From assembly GCA_046331095.1 (NCBI GenBank), contig JAXLRM010000003.1, positions 1,240,001 to 1,304,000 of the forward strand: DNA of 64,000 nt, read 5' to 3'. The DNA is from JAIBAC01 sp046331095 (GTDB lineage Bacteria > Actinomycetota > Acidimicrobiia > UBA2766). Made by a program: the position numbers and the translations under genes. Below are positions 8,373 to 16,665 of this stretch, one piece after another; position 1 is the first letter of the stretch; each line of letters starts with the position of its first letter. Below the pieces are notes generated by a model that saw only the letters and a program-made list of their open reading frames with translations, was not told the origin of the DNA and did not search any database.

Positions 8373-9089
8373 TCACTCTTGACTCCAGGGCGACTCGACT
8401 ACATCCTCTGCAGTGAAATAGTCGGCTGCCTCCTTCACGTCACCCATTGTCATCGGATTGCGATTCCACGTTCCCTGTCGATCGGCGAAGTTGAGGACTT
8501 CGTCGATAATGTCTAGTATCTGTACGAGGGCACCAACGCTATTGCCTAGAATCAATAGCCGTCCGAGAGAGTTCACGATGGAATTACGCTCATTTGCACG
8601 AGCTTGAGAAATCCATTGCTGATAGGCCAGCAAGACATTCTTGCAGCCGATCTGCAGACGCTTTTCCTCCTTCGGACTATCGGGGGAAACCGCGATTGAT
8701 GCCATTCCAACAAATAGGCGAGCGATACTCGACGCCTCAGTGAGAGCGATACCTGTAGCGTCGCTGACCTGATGGCTTCCAAGTTCGATAACTCGTCTGT
8801 AATTACGATGACGATACTGCATCTGCACCAGTGCATTAGCAGTACGTACGTTGTGCGGGTCCAGGACTAGAGCGGTTTCCCCGAGCGCCCGTGCTACCGC
8901 ACCATGTCCGGCTCTGTCTCCAAGACTCGCCGTGTGACCCAGTCGCTGGGCAAACTCCGGCAATCCTGCTAGTTCATTGTTCGATAAGGACTCCGTGATT
9001 GAGGAAGCAAGTTGTCTGGAGGCCAGCTTAATACGGTCTTCTTTTGCCTTTGACTTAGCCACTACTGACTCATTAGTTATAGCTGTCAA
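8373..9089 (-). CDS. Helical-repeat (TPR-like) hypothetical protein
   Basis: Up to 238 residues. The listed start is TTG at 9089, which lies inside a 10-bp inverted repeat (9082-9107); a GTG about nine codons further in is an alternative. The middle has paired helices of TPR type (GAVARALGETALVLDPHNVRTAN followed by ALVQMQYRHRNYRRVIELG; 20-residue limits kept by quoting separately). No catalytic residues or membrane helices. Divergent signals upstream (hairpin, -35/-10 on the other strand) suggest regulated expression. Function unknown. Confidence 0.55.
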   Translation of the reverse strand: MTAITNESVVAKSKAKEDRIKLASRQLASSITESLSNNELAGLPEFAQRLGHTASLGDRAGHGAVARALGETALVLDPHNVRTANALVQMQYRHRNYRRVIELGSHQVSDATGIALTEASSIARLFVGMASIAVSPDSPKEEKRLQIGCKNVLLAYQQWISQARANERNSIVNSLGRLLILGNSVGALVQILDIIDEVLNFADRQGTWNRNPMTMGDVKEAADYFTAEDVVESPWSQE

Positions 9090-9107
9090 TCACATGAGAT
9101 TGACAGC
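9082..9107. repeat. Perfect 10-bp inverted repeat over the start of the TPR-like gene
   Basis: GCTGTCAATC (9082-9091), a 6-nt spacer and GATTGACAGC (9098-9107) are exact reverse complements. Each arm carries a TTGACA -35 hexamer, one per strand, so the palindrome could be an operator shared by two divergent promoters or an RNA hairpin over the minus-strand start codon. Confidence 0.6.
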
Positions 9108-9129
9108 ACCCATTGATTGTGTCTACTAT
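9100..9129 (+). promoter_or_regulatory. Sigma70-type promoter reading toward 9208
   Basis: TTGACA at 9100-9105, an 18-nt spacer and TACTAT at 9124-9129. The predicted transcript starts near 9136 and meets no plus-strand ORF; it would run through the hairpin at 9162-9198 and then antisense to the gene at 9208-9429. No ribosome-binding site follows. Confidence 0.4.
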
Positions 9130-9130
9130 G

Positions 9131-9146
9131 TGTATAGAGGTATACA
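9131..9146. promoter_or_regulatory. Operator-like palindrome just downstream of the -10 box
   Basis: TGTATA (9131-9136), GAGG, TATACA (9141-9146) is a perfect 6+6 palindrome covering the predicted transcription start of the 9100 promoter, a typical place for a dimeric repressor. The regulator is not known; the winged-helix and HTH proteins of the island are candidates. Confidence 0.4.
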
Positions 9147-9161
9147 TCGAATAGGGTGTCT

Positions 9162-9198
9162 GGTCCGCAGGATCTGCCGCATGCAGACCCTGCGGACC
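9162..9198. terminator. Long stable hairpin (10 bp plus 4 bp inner stem)
   Basis: GGTCCGCAGG (9162-9171) pairs exactly with CCTGCGGACC (9189-9198). Inside, CTGC (9174-9177) pairs with GCAG (9183-9186), separated by two-base internal loops. It lies 9 nt beyond the stop of the minus-strand gene 9208-9429, where a terminator is expected; there is no U-run, which is common in high-GC actinobacteria. It could also be the body of a plus-strand transcript from the 9100 promoter. Confidence 0.5.
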
Positions 9199-9207
9199 GC
9201 AGCTATC

Positions 9208-9429
9208 TCAGGTGCCCGGGGTTAAGTTCCGGACAACCATCCGGAGCTCCCTTACCAGTGCTTGTGTCCTTGCGATGGCACTTTCCACTGGTACATCCCG
9301 GTCGAGCTGATTGACTTCGCTCATCAAGGAAACGACTTCCTCGAGGAGACCGTCAACCAAGCTCAATAGGGCAGCTACGACTCGGGCCCGTTCTGGGTCA
9401 CTGAGCCAGACTGCTTTTCGCCCTTTCAA
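9208..9429 (-). CDS. Small hypothetical protein (73 aa)
   Basis: TTG at 9427-9429 begins a 73-residue frame following a G-run (GGGGG) 8-13 nt upstream. The product starts with a basic KGRKAVW and then forms a long amphipathic helix (VVAALLSLVDGLLEEVVSLM) and a second helix. No family recognised. It is bracketed by hairpins at 9162-9198 and 9462-9517, consistent with a separate transcription unit. Short length and a TTG start leave the call tentative. Confidence 0.4.
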   Translation of the reverse strand: MKGRKAVWLSDPERARVVAALLSLVDGLLEEVVSLMSEVNQLDRDVPVESAIARTQALVRELRMVVRNLTPGT

Positions 9430-9461
9430 TGAATACCCCCGTTATGTCGGTTGAAAAGGGC

Positions 9462-9517
9462 CCGGCCTCTTTCGGCCGGCAAGAGGCCCTGGAACATCTC
9501 ACTTGTTCCAGGGCCTC
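9462..9517. terminator. Two adjacent hairpins; the second has a perfect 14-bp stem
   Basis: CCGGCC (9462-9467) pairs with GGCCGG (9474-9479). Next to it GAGGCCCTGGAACA (9483-9496) pairs without mismatch with TGTTCCAGGGCCTC (9504-9517) across a 7-nt loop. In the minus direction this pair follows the stop of the gene at 9524 and precedes the start at 9429, so it is most likely a terminator. GCCTCTT (9465-9471) can alternatively pair with AAGAGGC (9481-9487), so two exclusive folds are possible, as in an attenuator. Confidence 0.6.
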
Positions 9518-9523
9518 AATACG

Positions 9524-9769
9524 TCACACCACCCCCTCCCACTGATGTGGGGAGCTGAACCTCTCCAGTCTTCTGAGGAGAGGCAGCTGGCCCCAGACTG
9601 CGATCGCAACGATTAAAACCCAGATGAGCTGCAACACCGAGAACGTGGAGCCGGAGCTAGACGCGCTCAACGGCACACTACCAAGTTGATTTGATGCCAA
9701 ATCGCCTAGGACACACCCGGCGCAACGGTGCAGAAGCGAAGGCATCGGCGAGAGACGGCTGGTCGCCAT
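9524..9769 (-). CDS. Small membrane protein candidate (81 aa)
   Basis: An 81-residue frame; ATG at 9767-9769, with a second ATG eight residues later. Residues 43-67 make one hydrophobic helix (STFSVLQLIWVLIVAIAVW), followed by a basic RRLERF. The stop lies 7 nt before the 14-bp hairpin at 9483-9517, which supports a real transcription unit. No homology recognised. Confidence 0.4.
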   Translation of the reverse strand: MATSRLSPMPSLLHRCAGCVLGDLASNQLGSVPLSASSSGSTFSVLQLIWVLIVAIAVWGQLPLLRRLERFSSPHQWEGVV

Positions 9770-9983
9770 GAGGGGAGGTCACCCCACTCAATAGTTAAAT
9801 GGACTAGATGTTTACCGTGCAGTGGTACTGCTTATAGACGCAAGTCTGGCACAGAGCCGCTGTCGAGGCAACCCTTCCTTGGTCGGGCCCAGGCGCAGGC
9901 CCCGTCGCAGGGCTCGACCTTGGGGTCAATGCGAGTGCTGGAGGGGCGGGACCCGCCGCTACATGTCCTAGTGTCGTTGGGTA

Positions 9984-10421
9984 ATGGCTGATGAGCTAGA
10001 CGGTCTCCTTGGACGGGTAGAGGACCCGGCGCTCCGAGCAGATCTGCGCGCGCACATAGATCATCTCCGGGCCAAGCGCACCTTCGGCCTGGTGTTCGAG
10101 TCTCACCTCCCCGAGCGCGTCCGGCTTCCCGAGCACCCCCTCCGTCCCGGCTCGAAGGCTGCATTCCGTGACGAGCCGATCAGTCCGACGTATCAGGTGG
10201 TCCGGGTCCGGGATGGCAAGGCGACCACACGCATAATCCGGCACGCCGACGGGTCGAAGCTGTCGGCCGAAGAGAACGCAGCGGCAGTCGATGAGGAGCA
10301 TCCCGTCGACGCCCTGGTGGTGATCGCCGACTTCGGTGAGCCGATCTACCCGGGTCTGCGGCGCCTGGGGTCGATTGACCGCGGTGGGGACAGGCCGGCA
10401 CACTGTGGTGATCAAGGGTGA
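9984..10421 (+). CDS. mod: N-terminal fragment of type III DNA methyltransferase Mod (frameshifted)
   Basis: ATG 9984 opens a frame typical of the start of Mod subunits (ADELDGLLGRVEDPALRADL). It runs with conserved-looking text to FGEPIYPGLRRLGSIDRGGDRP near 10395, then reads out of frame to a stop at 10421. The continuation (HTVVIKGENHHVLEML) is in the frame of the next entry. The shift falls around 10389-10403 (GGCACACTG) and needs either one extra or two missing bases. TAGTGT lies 9 nt before the ATG and could be a -10 box. Confidence 0.65.
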   Translation: MADELDGLLGRVEDPALRADLRAHIDHLRAKRTFGLVFESHLPERVRLPEHPLRPGSKAAFRDEPISPTYQVVRVRDGKATTRIIRHADGSKLSAEENAAAVDEEHPVDALVVIADFGEPIYPGLRRLGSIDRGGDRPAHCGDQG

Positions 10422-12126
10422 GAACCACCACGTCCTCGAGATGCTCCAGTTCTCCCACGCCGGCAAGGTCGACTGCATCTACATCGACCCACCGTATAAC
10501 ACTGGTGCTCGCGACTGGAAGTACGACAACAACTACGTCGACGACAGCGATGCCTATCGCCACAGCAAGTGGCTCGCCTTCATGCAACGTCGCCTTCTCC
10601 TTGCCAAGGAGCTCCTGAACCCCGAATGCTCCGTACTCATCGTCACGATCGATGAGCGCGAGTACTTGCGCCTGGGCCTTCTCCTCGAGCAGGTCTTCTC
10701 GGGAGAGCGAATCACGATGGTCACCACGTCGATTAGCGCTGGTGGTATCTCCCGGACGGGCACCTTCGGGCGCTCGGCCGAGTACATCTTTTTCGTTCAA
10801 CTGGGTACAAGCCGCCCCCAACCGCTTGCACTCAATGCTGAGTGGAACGCCGTGAAAACAGCCAACAAGGAGGACATCTACTGGAGCCGCCTCCTGCGAG
10901 CCGGCACCAGCGCACTGCGGAGTGACCGACCCAACCAGTTTTACCCAGTGTTCATCCGGAACATGGTTGCTGGTCCGGTCTTCCATGCCGTCGGTGAGCC
11001 CCTCCCGCTCGGCGCCCCCAACGACACGACTGTGCCAGACGGGTGCGTGGCCGTCTGGCCGTGGCGCCGCGATGGCGAGGACGGCCGTTGGCAAACCAGT
11101 TCGGAGGGCCTTCGTGAGCTGATCGCCTCCGGTCACGCGCGACTCGGGCAGTGGAAGGGCGATCGCACCACGATCTACTACCTCAAGCGTGGCGAGAGGG
11201 CCAAAGTCGACCGCGGGGCTTACAAAGTCACCGGCCACCGCGCTGACGGATCTGTGATCACTGACACCACCGAGTACTCAACGACTTTCCTTCCTACCGA
11301 CGTATGGCGACTTACAAGTCACGATGCTGGCAACAGTGGCAGTCGACTGCTCGCACGACTGCTTCCCGGGCGCACGTTTCCCTTCCCCAAGTCGCTTTAC
11401 GCCATCGAGGACGGCCTGCGCTTCTTCCTGATCGACAAGCCGGCGGGGGTCGTCCTTGACTTCTTCGGCGGGTCAGGCACGACCGCCCACGCGGTAGCTC
11501 GGCTCAACCGGCAGGACGGTGGACGTCGGCAGTCCATCATCGTGACGAACAATGAGGTCTCGGCCACGGAAGCCGACGCCCTTCGCGCTCAGGACTACCG
11601 GCCGGGCGACCCGGAGTGGGAGGCGCTCGGGATCTTCGAGCACATCACCCGGCCCCGGATCACGGCAGCGGTAACCGGCCTTACACCCGACGCTGAGCCG
11701 GTGAAGGGCGACTACAAGTTCACCGACGAGTTCCCGATGGCAGAGGGATTCGAGGAGAACGTCGAGTTCGTCGAGCTGACCTATCAGGACCCCGACGACA
11801 TCGAACTCGACCTTGCGTTCGAAGCAATCGCCCCGCTGCTGTGGTTACGGGCCGGTGCGGTCGGACCCATGATCGACCAACGCCTCGACTCGGCGGGACG
11901 GCGCAAGCCCTACGCCTGGACCGAGCGGTACGGGGTTCTGTTCAGCGTTGACCGATGGCGGAGCTTCATCGAAAAGCGCCCGGCGACGGCGACGACAGTC
12001 TTCGTGGTGACGGATTCGCAGGCGACGTTCGCCGGTATCGCCGCCGAGTTGCCGGACCATCTCGACGTCGTTCGCCTTTACGAGAACTACCTAACGACGT
12101 TCCGGATCAACGAGGGGCTCGTCTGA
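10336..12126 (+). CDS. mod: Type III restriction-modification methyltransferase Mod, catalytic part
   Basis: An N6-adenine DNA methylase of the beta class. The catalytic motif DPPYNTG lies near residue 52 and the SAM-binding motif DFFGGSGTT near residue 374, the order expected for type III Mod. The real coding sequence begins in frame at about 10400; GTG 10336 is only the first start in this frame, and translation alone from there would lack the first 140 residues of the Mod N-terminus. Whether the split gene still yields active Mod is unclear; the intact Res gene would be risky without methylation. The stop TGA (12124-12126) overlaps the res start as TGATG. Confidence 0.85.
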   Translation: MSRSTRVCGAWGRLTAVGTGRHTVVIKGENHHVLEMLQFSHAGKVDCIYIDPPYNTGARDWKYDNNYVDDSDAYRHSKWLAFMQRRLLLAKELLNPECSVLIVTIDEREYLRLGLLLEQVFSGERITMVTTSISAGGISRTGTFGRSAEYIFFVQLGTSRPQPLALNAEWNAVKTANKEDIYWSRLLRAGTSALRSDRPNQFYPVFIRNMVAGPVFHAVGEPLPLGAPNDTTVPDGCVAVWPWRRDGEDGRWQTSSEGLRELIASGHARLGQWKGDRTTIYYLKRGERAKVDRGAYKVTGHRADGSVITDTTEYSTTFLPTDVWRLTSHDAGNSGSRLLARLLPGRTFPFPKSLYAIEDGLRFFLIDKPAGVVLDFFGGSGTTAHAVARLNRQDGGRRQSIIVTNNEVSATEADALRAQDYRPGDPEWEALGIFEHITRPRITAAVTGLTPDAEPVKGDYKFTDEFPMAEGFEENVEFVELTYQDPDDIELDLAFEAIAPLLWLRAGAVGPMIDQRLDSAGRRKPYAWTERYGVLFSVDRWRSFIEKRPATATTVFVVTDSQATFAGIAAELPDHLDVVRLYENYLTTFRINEGLV

Positions 12127-14651
12127 TGCGCTACGAGCTGATGGACTACCAGCGCTCGGCCGCCCTCGATGTGCTGGACCGCCTGGATCGGGCCCGGACC
12201 GACTGGGCGAACGGGTACCGCTCTTCCTTCGCCCTGTCGGCTATCACCGGTTCGGGTAAGACCGTCATCGCCACCGCCGTTATCGAGGCGAAGCTGTACG
12301 GCTCGGCCGATCTGGGCGTCGACCCCGACCCGCAGGCGACCTTCCTCTGGATCACCGACGATCCCGCCCTGAATCGCCAGACCCGCAATCGGATGCTCGC
12401 GGCATCTGATCTACTGGCCTCTCGAGTGCTTGTGGAAGTCGATGACGGCTATCTGAACCAGGTACTCGAACCCAACCATGTCTACTTCCTGAACATCCAG
12501 AAGCTGTCGAAGAAGAGCCGACTGGTGCAGTCAGGCACCAACCTGCGCCAGACATCGTTCTGGCAGGTGCTCGCCAACACGATCGAGGGTGGCAAGGCCA
12601 CGCTGTACCTAATCCTCGACGAGGCGCACCGGGGCATGAAGCCGGCCACCGACCGCAAGACGATCGTGCAGCGTCTGATCCACGGTGAGCCCGGTTCAAA
12701 CCCGCCGGTACCCGCCGTGTGGGGCATCTCGGCAACGATCGACCGCTTCACGAAAGCTATGGGTGAGACCCCCGACCGCACCGGCTACCCCCACGTCATG
12801 GTTGACATCGACCGCGTCCGAGACTCGGGACTGGTCAAGGACGAGATCGGGCTCGAGCAACCCGACGAGAAGGGCACGTTCTCCATCACACTGCTGCGCG
12901 ACGCCGTGCAGAGCACCCTTGTCTTCGAGAAACGATGGGCCGCCTATTCGGCCGCCGAGGGCGAGCCAGAGGTCTTGCCCGTGCTGGTAGTGCAGGTGCC
13001 CGACAAGGCCAACGAAGCGAAGCTCACTGAGATGGTGTCCGGCATCGTGTCCGAGTGGCCCGATCTGAAGCCTGACGCCATCGCTCACGTGTTCGGCGAG
13101 CACGAGCCCATCGTGCTCGGATCGCGAACCATCAACTGGATGCCGGCCGAGTCGATCCAGAGCGACAGCGATGTCCGAGTTGTGCTCGCCAAGGAAGCGA
13201 TCTCCACGGGATGGGACTGCCCCCGTGCTGAGGTTCTCTACTCGGAGCGACCTGCCAAGGACGCCACCCATATCGCGCAGGTGATCGGGCGCATGGTCCG
13301 CCAGCCGCTGGCGCACCGCATCGCCACCGACGACGTCCTGAATTCGGTGTCGTGCTACCTGCCGCTGTTTGACTCCAAGAAGCTCGCCGCCATCAAGAAC
13401 GAGCTGGAGGGCAAGGGCGGCGACGCCCAGCACGAAGTCGGACCTCAAGTTGTGCGGGCGCCGAAGGTGTTCGAGAGGAACCTCACGCTCGACCCGGCGG
13501 TGTTCGACTTCGTCGAGACGTTGCCCAGCATTCCCACGCCCGACGCCTCGGCCAGTCCGCTTCGCCGAGCGAAGAACCTCGTTCGGTTGCTGGCCGACGA
13601 TGGTGCGGGACCCGCCTTGGTCCCCGATGCCGACGCCTCGCTTACCAAGCGGCTCAACGCCCGCCTTGATGGCCTCGCCGCCGAGCACGCCGAGGCGGTG
13701 GCACTTCAGGTCGAAGATCTCCGCACCGCCATCGTGCGCCGGGAAGGCGTCGATCCCTCGGGCCGGGCGGCGGAGGTGACGTCCCGGTTGCTGGAGACTC
13801 ACGTCAAAGACCTCGACCGGGACACTCGCAAGATCATCAACTCAGTTCGGGAAGGTGTCGGCAAGGGCTACTACGCCCACCGGGTGGCCAATGTCGACCC
13901 AGGCGACAGCCGGCTCGATGTCCGGGTCGAGGTCGCCGCACTGCTGCGCGTCGACGGTGTTGTCGCTGGGGTTGAGTCAGCGGCGACCGAGTTCGTGCAG
14001 GAGCACTTGGGCAAGTTCGCAGTTGCCATCAAGAACACGACCGGTGCCACTCGTGACGCGTACCGCAAGGTGCAGGAGCAGACCTCTGCCCCTGAAGTCG
14101 TCACGATTGAGTTACGCGCCAATGAGAAGGCGGCCACCAAGAACAGCAAGGGCGACGACCTGCCGACCTTCGAGGGCCACCTCTACGCTGCCGTGGACGG
14201 CCGGTACCCAGCCGATCTGAACGACTGGGAGACAAAGGTTGTCAACACCGAGATCGGCCGACCATCGTTCGCCGCCTGGTATCGCAACCCTTCACGGGCC
14301 ACCCCCAATGCACTCCGCATCGCTTACCTCGACGACGCCGGCCGCTGGGCCAGCCTTCAAGTTGACTTCCTGATCGTGTCGCGCCGAGACGACGGATCGC
14401 TCGCCGCGTCGATCGTAGATCCTCACGGCGACCACCTCGCCGACGCCAAGGGCAAGCTTCGAGCCCTTGCCGACTTCGCGGAGGCCTACGGCGACCGGTT
14501 CATTCGCATCGTGTCGATCGCCAAGGGCAGCGACGGCAGCCTCCGCGTCCTAGACCTGCTTGAGCCTCACGTGCGGAATGCCGTGGGCGATTTCAGCGGG
14601 GCGAAGGTTTCCGCCCTATACGATTCCGCAGTCGCGGCACCATATCTCTGA
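12126..14651 (+). CDS. res: Type III restriction enzyme subunit Res (SF2 helicase-nuclease)
   Basis: An 841-residue protein starting at the ATG that overlaps the mod stop. Helicase motifs appear in order: Walker A TGSGKT (about residue 42), DEAH box LDEAHRG (about 163), SAT-type WGISATIDRF (about 200), and motif VI QVIGRMVRQ (about 384). The C-terminal 150 residues contain LQVDFLIV then ASIVDPHG, resembling the PD-(D/E)xK-like nuclease core of Res proteins, with a His instead of the usual Lys position; cleavage activity is therefore likely but not certain. Res moves along or switches on DNA with Mod and cuts between two unmethylated sites. The gene is intact, unlike mod. Confidence 0.9.
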   Translation: MRYELMDYQRSAALDVLDRLDRARTDWANGYRSSFALSAITGSGKTVIATAVIEAKLYGSADLGVDPDPQATFLWITDDPALNRQTRNRMLAASDLLASRVLVEVDDGYLNQVLEPNHVYFLNIQKLSKKSRLVQSGTNLRQTSFWQVLANTIEGGKATLYLILDEAHRGMKPATDRKTIVQRLIHGEPGSNPPVPAVWGISATIDRFTKAMGETPDRTGYPHVMVDIDRVRDSGLVKDEIGLEQPDEKGTFSITLLRDAVQSTLVFEKRWAAYSAAEGEPEVLPVLVVQVPDKANEAKLTEMVSGIVSEWPDLKPDAIAHVFGEHEPIVLGSRTINWMPAESIQSDSDVRVVLAKEAISTGWDCPRAEVLYSERPAKDATHIAQVIGRMVRQPLAHRIATDDVLNSVSCYLPLFDSKKLAAIKNELEGKGGDAQHEVGPQVVRAPKVFERNLTLDPAVFDFVETLPSIPTPDASASPLRRAKNLVRLLADDGAGPALVPDADASLTKRLNARLDGLAAEHAEAVALQVEDLRTAIVRREGVDPSGRAAEVTSRLLETHVKDLDRDTRKIINSVREGVGKGYYAHRVANVDPGDSRLDVRVEVAALLRVDGVVAGVESAATEFVQEHLGKFAVAIKNTTGATRDAYRKVQEQTSAPEVVTIELRANEKAATKNSKGDDLPTFEGHLYAAVDGRYPADLNDWETKVVNTEIGRPSFAAWYRNPSRATPNALRIAYLDDAGRWASLQVDFLIVSRRDDGSLAASIVDPHGDHLADAKGKLRALADFAEAYGDRFIRIVSIAKGSDGSLRVLDLLEPHVRNAVGDFSGAKVSALYDSAVAAPYL

Positions 14652-14748
14652 TCCGGGAGCGCTGGCAGAGGATGGCTAGTAGCTCCTCGGCAGGAGGCAA
14701 CATCGCTGATGCTGCTCTTACACGTATCTACAACTGAGGTTGCCTACG

Positions 14749-15867
14749 ATGGCAGGGCGTCCGCCCAACGCGCGCCAGGGCACTGAGGCCAGCCTGGCTG
14801 GGCGGCGAATTGGTGCTGGACTCGCACCGTTCCGTCGCGAGATCTCTCCTCGTGCCTCCACTGCTGAGCTCTGGGCGACGATAGAAACCGCGATCTCTGA
14901 GCCGTATGGCTTTGAGCGGCTTGAGAAGCTACACAGAGCGAAGCTGGATAAGTGGGCGCGACTACGTGCCCGAGCCTACTTGAACCAGGCGCGGCAATAC
15001 CACAACGCACTGGAAGGATTGGCTCCAGTCGCAAAGCCGTTGCTTGGCTACTACTTCGCGCTCAATCTCACGAAGGTGTTCCTGACAGTTGTTCAGCCGG
15101 ACCTCACCAAGTCATCAATCATGTTGCACGGTCTGGGCCAAGCCTATGAGCGAGGATCTCGCTATTCATTCAAGCGGGAGCGGTTCAAGATCGCATCCAA
15201 GGGCGCTTTTCCTTTACTAGCTAAGCACACTGGCATGAAGTACTGCTGGCCCAAGGACTATACAATCGGACTCAGCGAGCTATTGCCATATCTCCCCGAC
15301 GCCCACGACCTCTTCGCAGACAGCAATGATGAAGCACCAAGGCTTCTGCCGGTTGTTGCAACGAGAGCTCTGTTCGGGAAGCAACGCGAGGCGTGGCTAC
15401 GAGTTGAGGTCGAGGAGCACGTCCTTCGCCAACGCAACCTAAGACCTGAGCGCCTGCTCAACGTCGCGCGCATCTTCGGCGATCGTTTCCGGCTGGTCAC
15501 GACGGCTGAGCGGACGTACTCCTTTGAGTCCAAGGACTCCTTCAAGTACGGCAAAATGCGGAGTGAGGTCATCCCTGCCCTCTGCAACTTGTACGACGAC
15601 ACGCTGATTGCCTCGGACCGCAGTTTCGCCGGTCCTCGTCAGTTCATCGCGTTGTCTGACCGACCTCAGCTCTTGTCTCACGAGGCCATCGCTTTCGCCG
15701 TGCTGCATCACCTATCGAACATCGTGCGATATCGACCGGCTGACGCGGAGCGTATTCTGACCACTCGCAATGCTTGGCTCCTGACGACTTGGGTTGATCG
15801 CGGATGTGAGAACTTGCTGCTCAATCTCTCGACAAGGATCACCGGGCAGGATCATGTAGTGGTATAG
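14749..15867 (+). CDS. YaaC-like protein behind the type III RM genes
   Basis: ATG 14749 gives 372 residues; a TTG three codons earlier is less likely because GAGG lies about 10 nt before the ATG. The pattern KWARLRARAYLNQARQYHN followed by KPLLGYYFALNLTKVFL resembles the YaaC family (PF14175), which has repeated helical hairpins with aromatic residues. YaaC-like genes are known to me from defence-type neighbourhoods, but their activity is not established. It follows res by 97 nt on the same strand and could be an accessory subunit, a regulator or an independent defence gene. Confidence 0.5.
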   Translation: MAGRPPNARQGTEASLAGRRIGAGLAPFRREISPRASTAELWATIETAISEPYGFERLEKLHRAKLDKWARLRARAYLNQARQYHNALEGLAPVAKPLLGYYFALNLTKVFLTVVQPDLTKSSIMLHGLGQAYERGSRYSFKRERFKIASKGAFPLLAKHTGMKYCWPKDYTIGLSELLPYLPDAHDLFADSNDEAPRLLPVVATRALFGKQREAWLRVEVEEHVLRQRNLRPERLLNVARIFGDRFRLVTTAERTYSFESKDSFKYGKMRSEVIPALCNLYDDTLIASDRSFAGPRQFIALSDRPQLLSHEAIAFAVLHHLSNIVRYRPADAERILTTRNAWLLTTWVDRGCENLLLNLSTRITGQDHVVV

Positions 15868-15955
15868 ATCCCCGTTGGTCGCCGGCCATGCTCTGTGCCT
15901 GAACGGCGCCGTGCGCTATGCGCTTCGCACCACGGGGCGCTGGAGTCCCTGGATC

Positions 15956-15978
15956 CGAACAGGTGTTCGGGCTAGGAT
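15956..15978 (+). promoter_or_regulatory. LexA (SOS) box and -10 element of the 16024 operon
   Basis: CGAACAGGTGTTCG (15956-15969) matches the Gram-positive/actinobacterial LexA consensus CGAAC-R-N-R-Y-GTTYG at every position. TAGGAT follows at 15973-15978, so bound LexA would cover the -35/-10 region. The next gene on this strand begins at 16024. Confidence 0.75.
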
Positions 15979-16023
15979 GGTGTTCTCAACGAGCGCACGA
16001 CTAGGAGAGCGGCGACGGCGGAC

Positions 16024-16149
16024 ATGAAGCGCAAGATCGTCAGGGATGCGAGGTCCGGCAAGTTCGTTCCGAAGCGGGAGGCAGCTCGTCGACCCTCCAC
16101 GACTGTGACAGAGACCATCAAGACGCCAAGACGGCGCAAGAAGGCCTAG
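16024..16149 (+). CDS. Small basic protein (41 aa) of a widespread short-ORF type
   Basis: ATG 16024 to TAG 16149, 41 residues. The sequence has the pattern RDARSGKFVPKREAARRPST followed by TTVTET and a basic tail RRRKKA. This pattern is shared, from memory, by many 40-60 residue bacterial proteins of unknown role that are sometimes mislabelled as transporters. Very basic; could bind nucleic acid or another protein. It is the first gene after the LexA box, and its stop codon abuts the next start. Confidence 0.65.
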   Translation: MKRKIVRDARSGKFVPKREAARRPSTTVTETIKTPRRRKKA

Positions 16150-16659
16150 TTGGAGGCGGAGGAAAAGCCTCTCGGCCCGATTCCGGCTGAACAAGGTCAG
16201 CTACTCTACAACGAAGCAGTCCGTCGACTCGCCGCTCAAGATGTCGACTTAACGAACATACGCACACGAGCTGGTTCCTTGGTCGGAATTGTTGGCGTGG
16301 TGACCACCTTCTTTGCCACTTTGGCAATTGCGCAGTCGACTTCCTCGCATCAAACGCTGGACTGGAAGGTGCTAGTGCCGACTGCGCCTTTCGTGGTGGC
16401 GCTGGGCATAGCGCTTTGGGTCCTGACCGCGACGGTCGAGCTGAAAGCGGGCTTCAATAGCAGCAAGATCAAGATATACATCGAAGAGCATCAACCCAGT
16501 ATCGGTTATCTGGCAGCCCACATGGCAATTCAGATGGACGATGCAATCGAATGCAACCGGCCGACTCTACGGCGTCAACGATGCCGTATGCGCGCCTTTG
16601 CTGCGGCCTTTGGAGTGGAGGTAGTAGCTTGGCTCATATTCCTATTCATCTGGAGGTAG
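16150..16659 (+). CDS. Two/three-TM membrane protein, SOS-controlled
   Basis: TTG at 16150 directly follows the preceding TAG; AAGAAGG lies 6 nt upstream. The 169-residue product has an N-terminal cytosolic helix (LYNEAVRRLAAQDVDLTN), a first membrane pair (about residues 43-60 and 72-95, VGIVGVVTTFFATLAIA and VLVPTAPFVVALGIALWVL), a helical loop, and a last hydrophobic helix (VEVVAWLIFLFIW) at the end. This resembles 2TM proteins with a preceding helical segment (SLATT-like and other putative pore effectors of defence systems), but the assignment is only architectural. Confidence 0.65.
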   Translation: MEAEEKPLGPIPAEQGQLLYNEAVRRLAAQDVDLTNIRTRAGSLVGIVGVVTTFFATLAIAQSTSSHQTLDWKVLVPTAPFVVALGIALWVLTATVELKAGFNSSKIKIYIEEHQPSIGYLAAHMAIQMDDAIECNRPTLRRQRCRMRAFAAAFGVEVVAWLIFLFIWR

Positions 16660-16665
16660 CCGGTC

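Noticed and set aside
10389..10403. Phase-variable simple repeat in mod
   Set aside because: Only a CACAC run is present; known phase-variable mod genes have long tetra- or pentanucleotide repeats.
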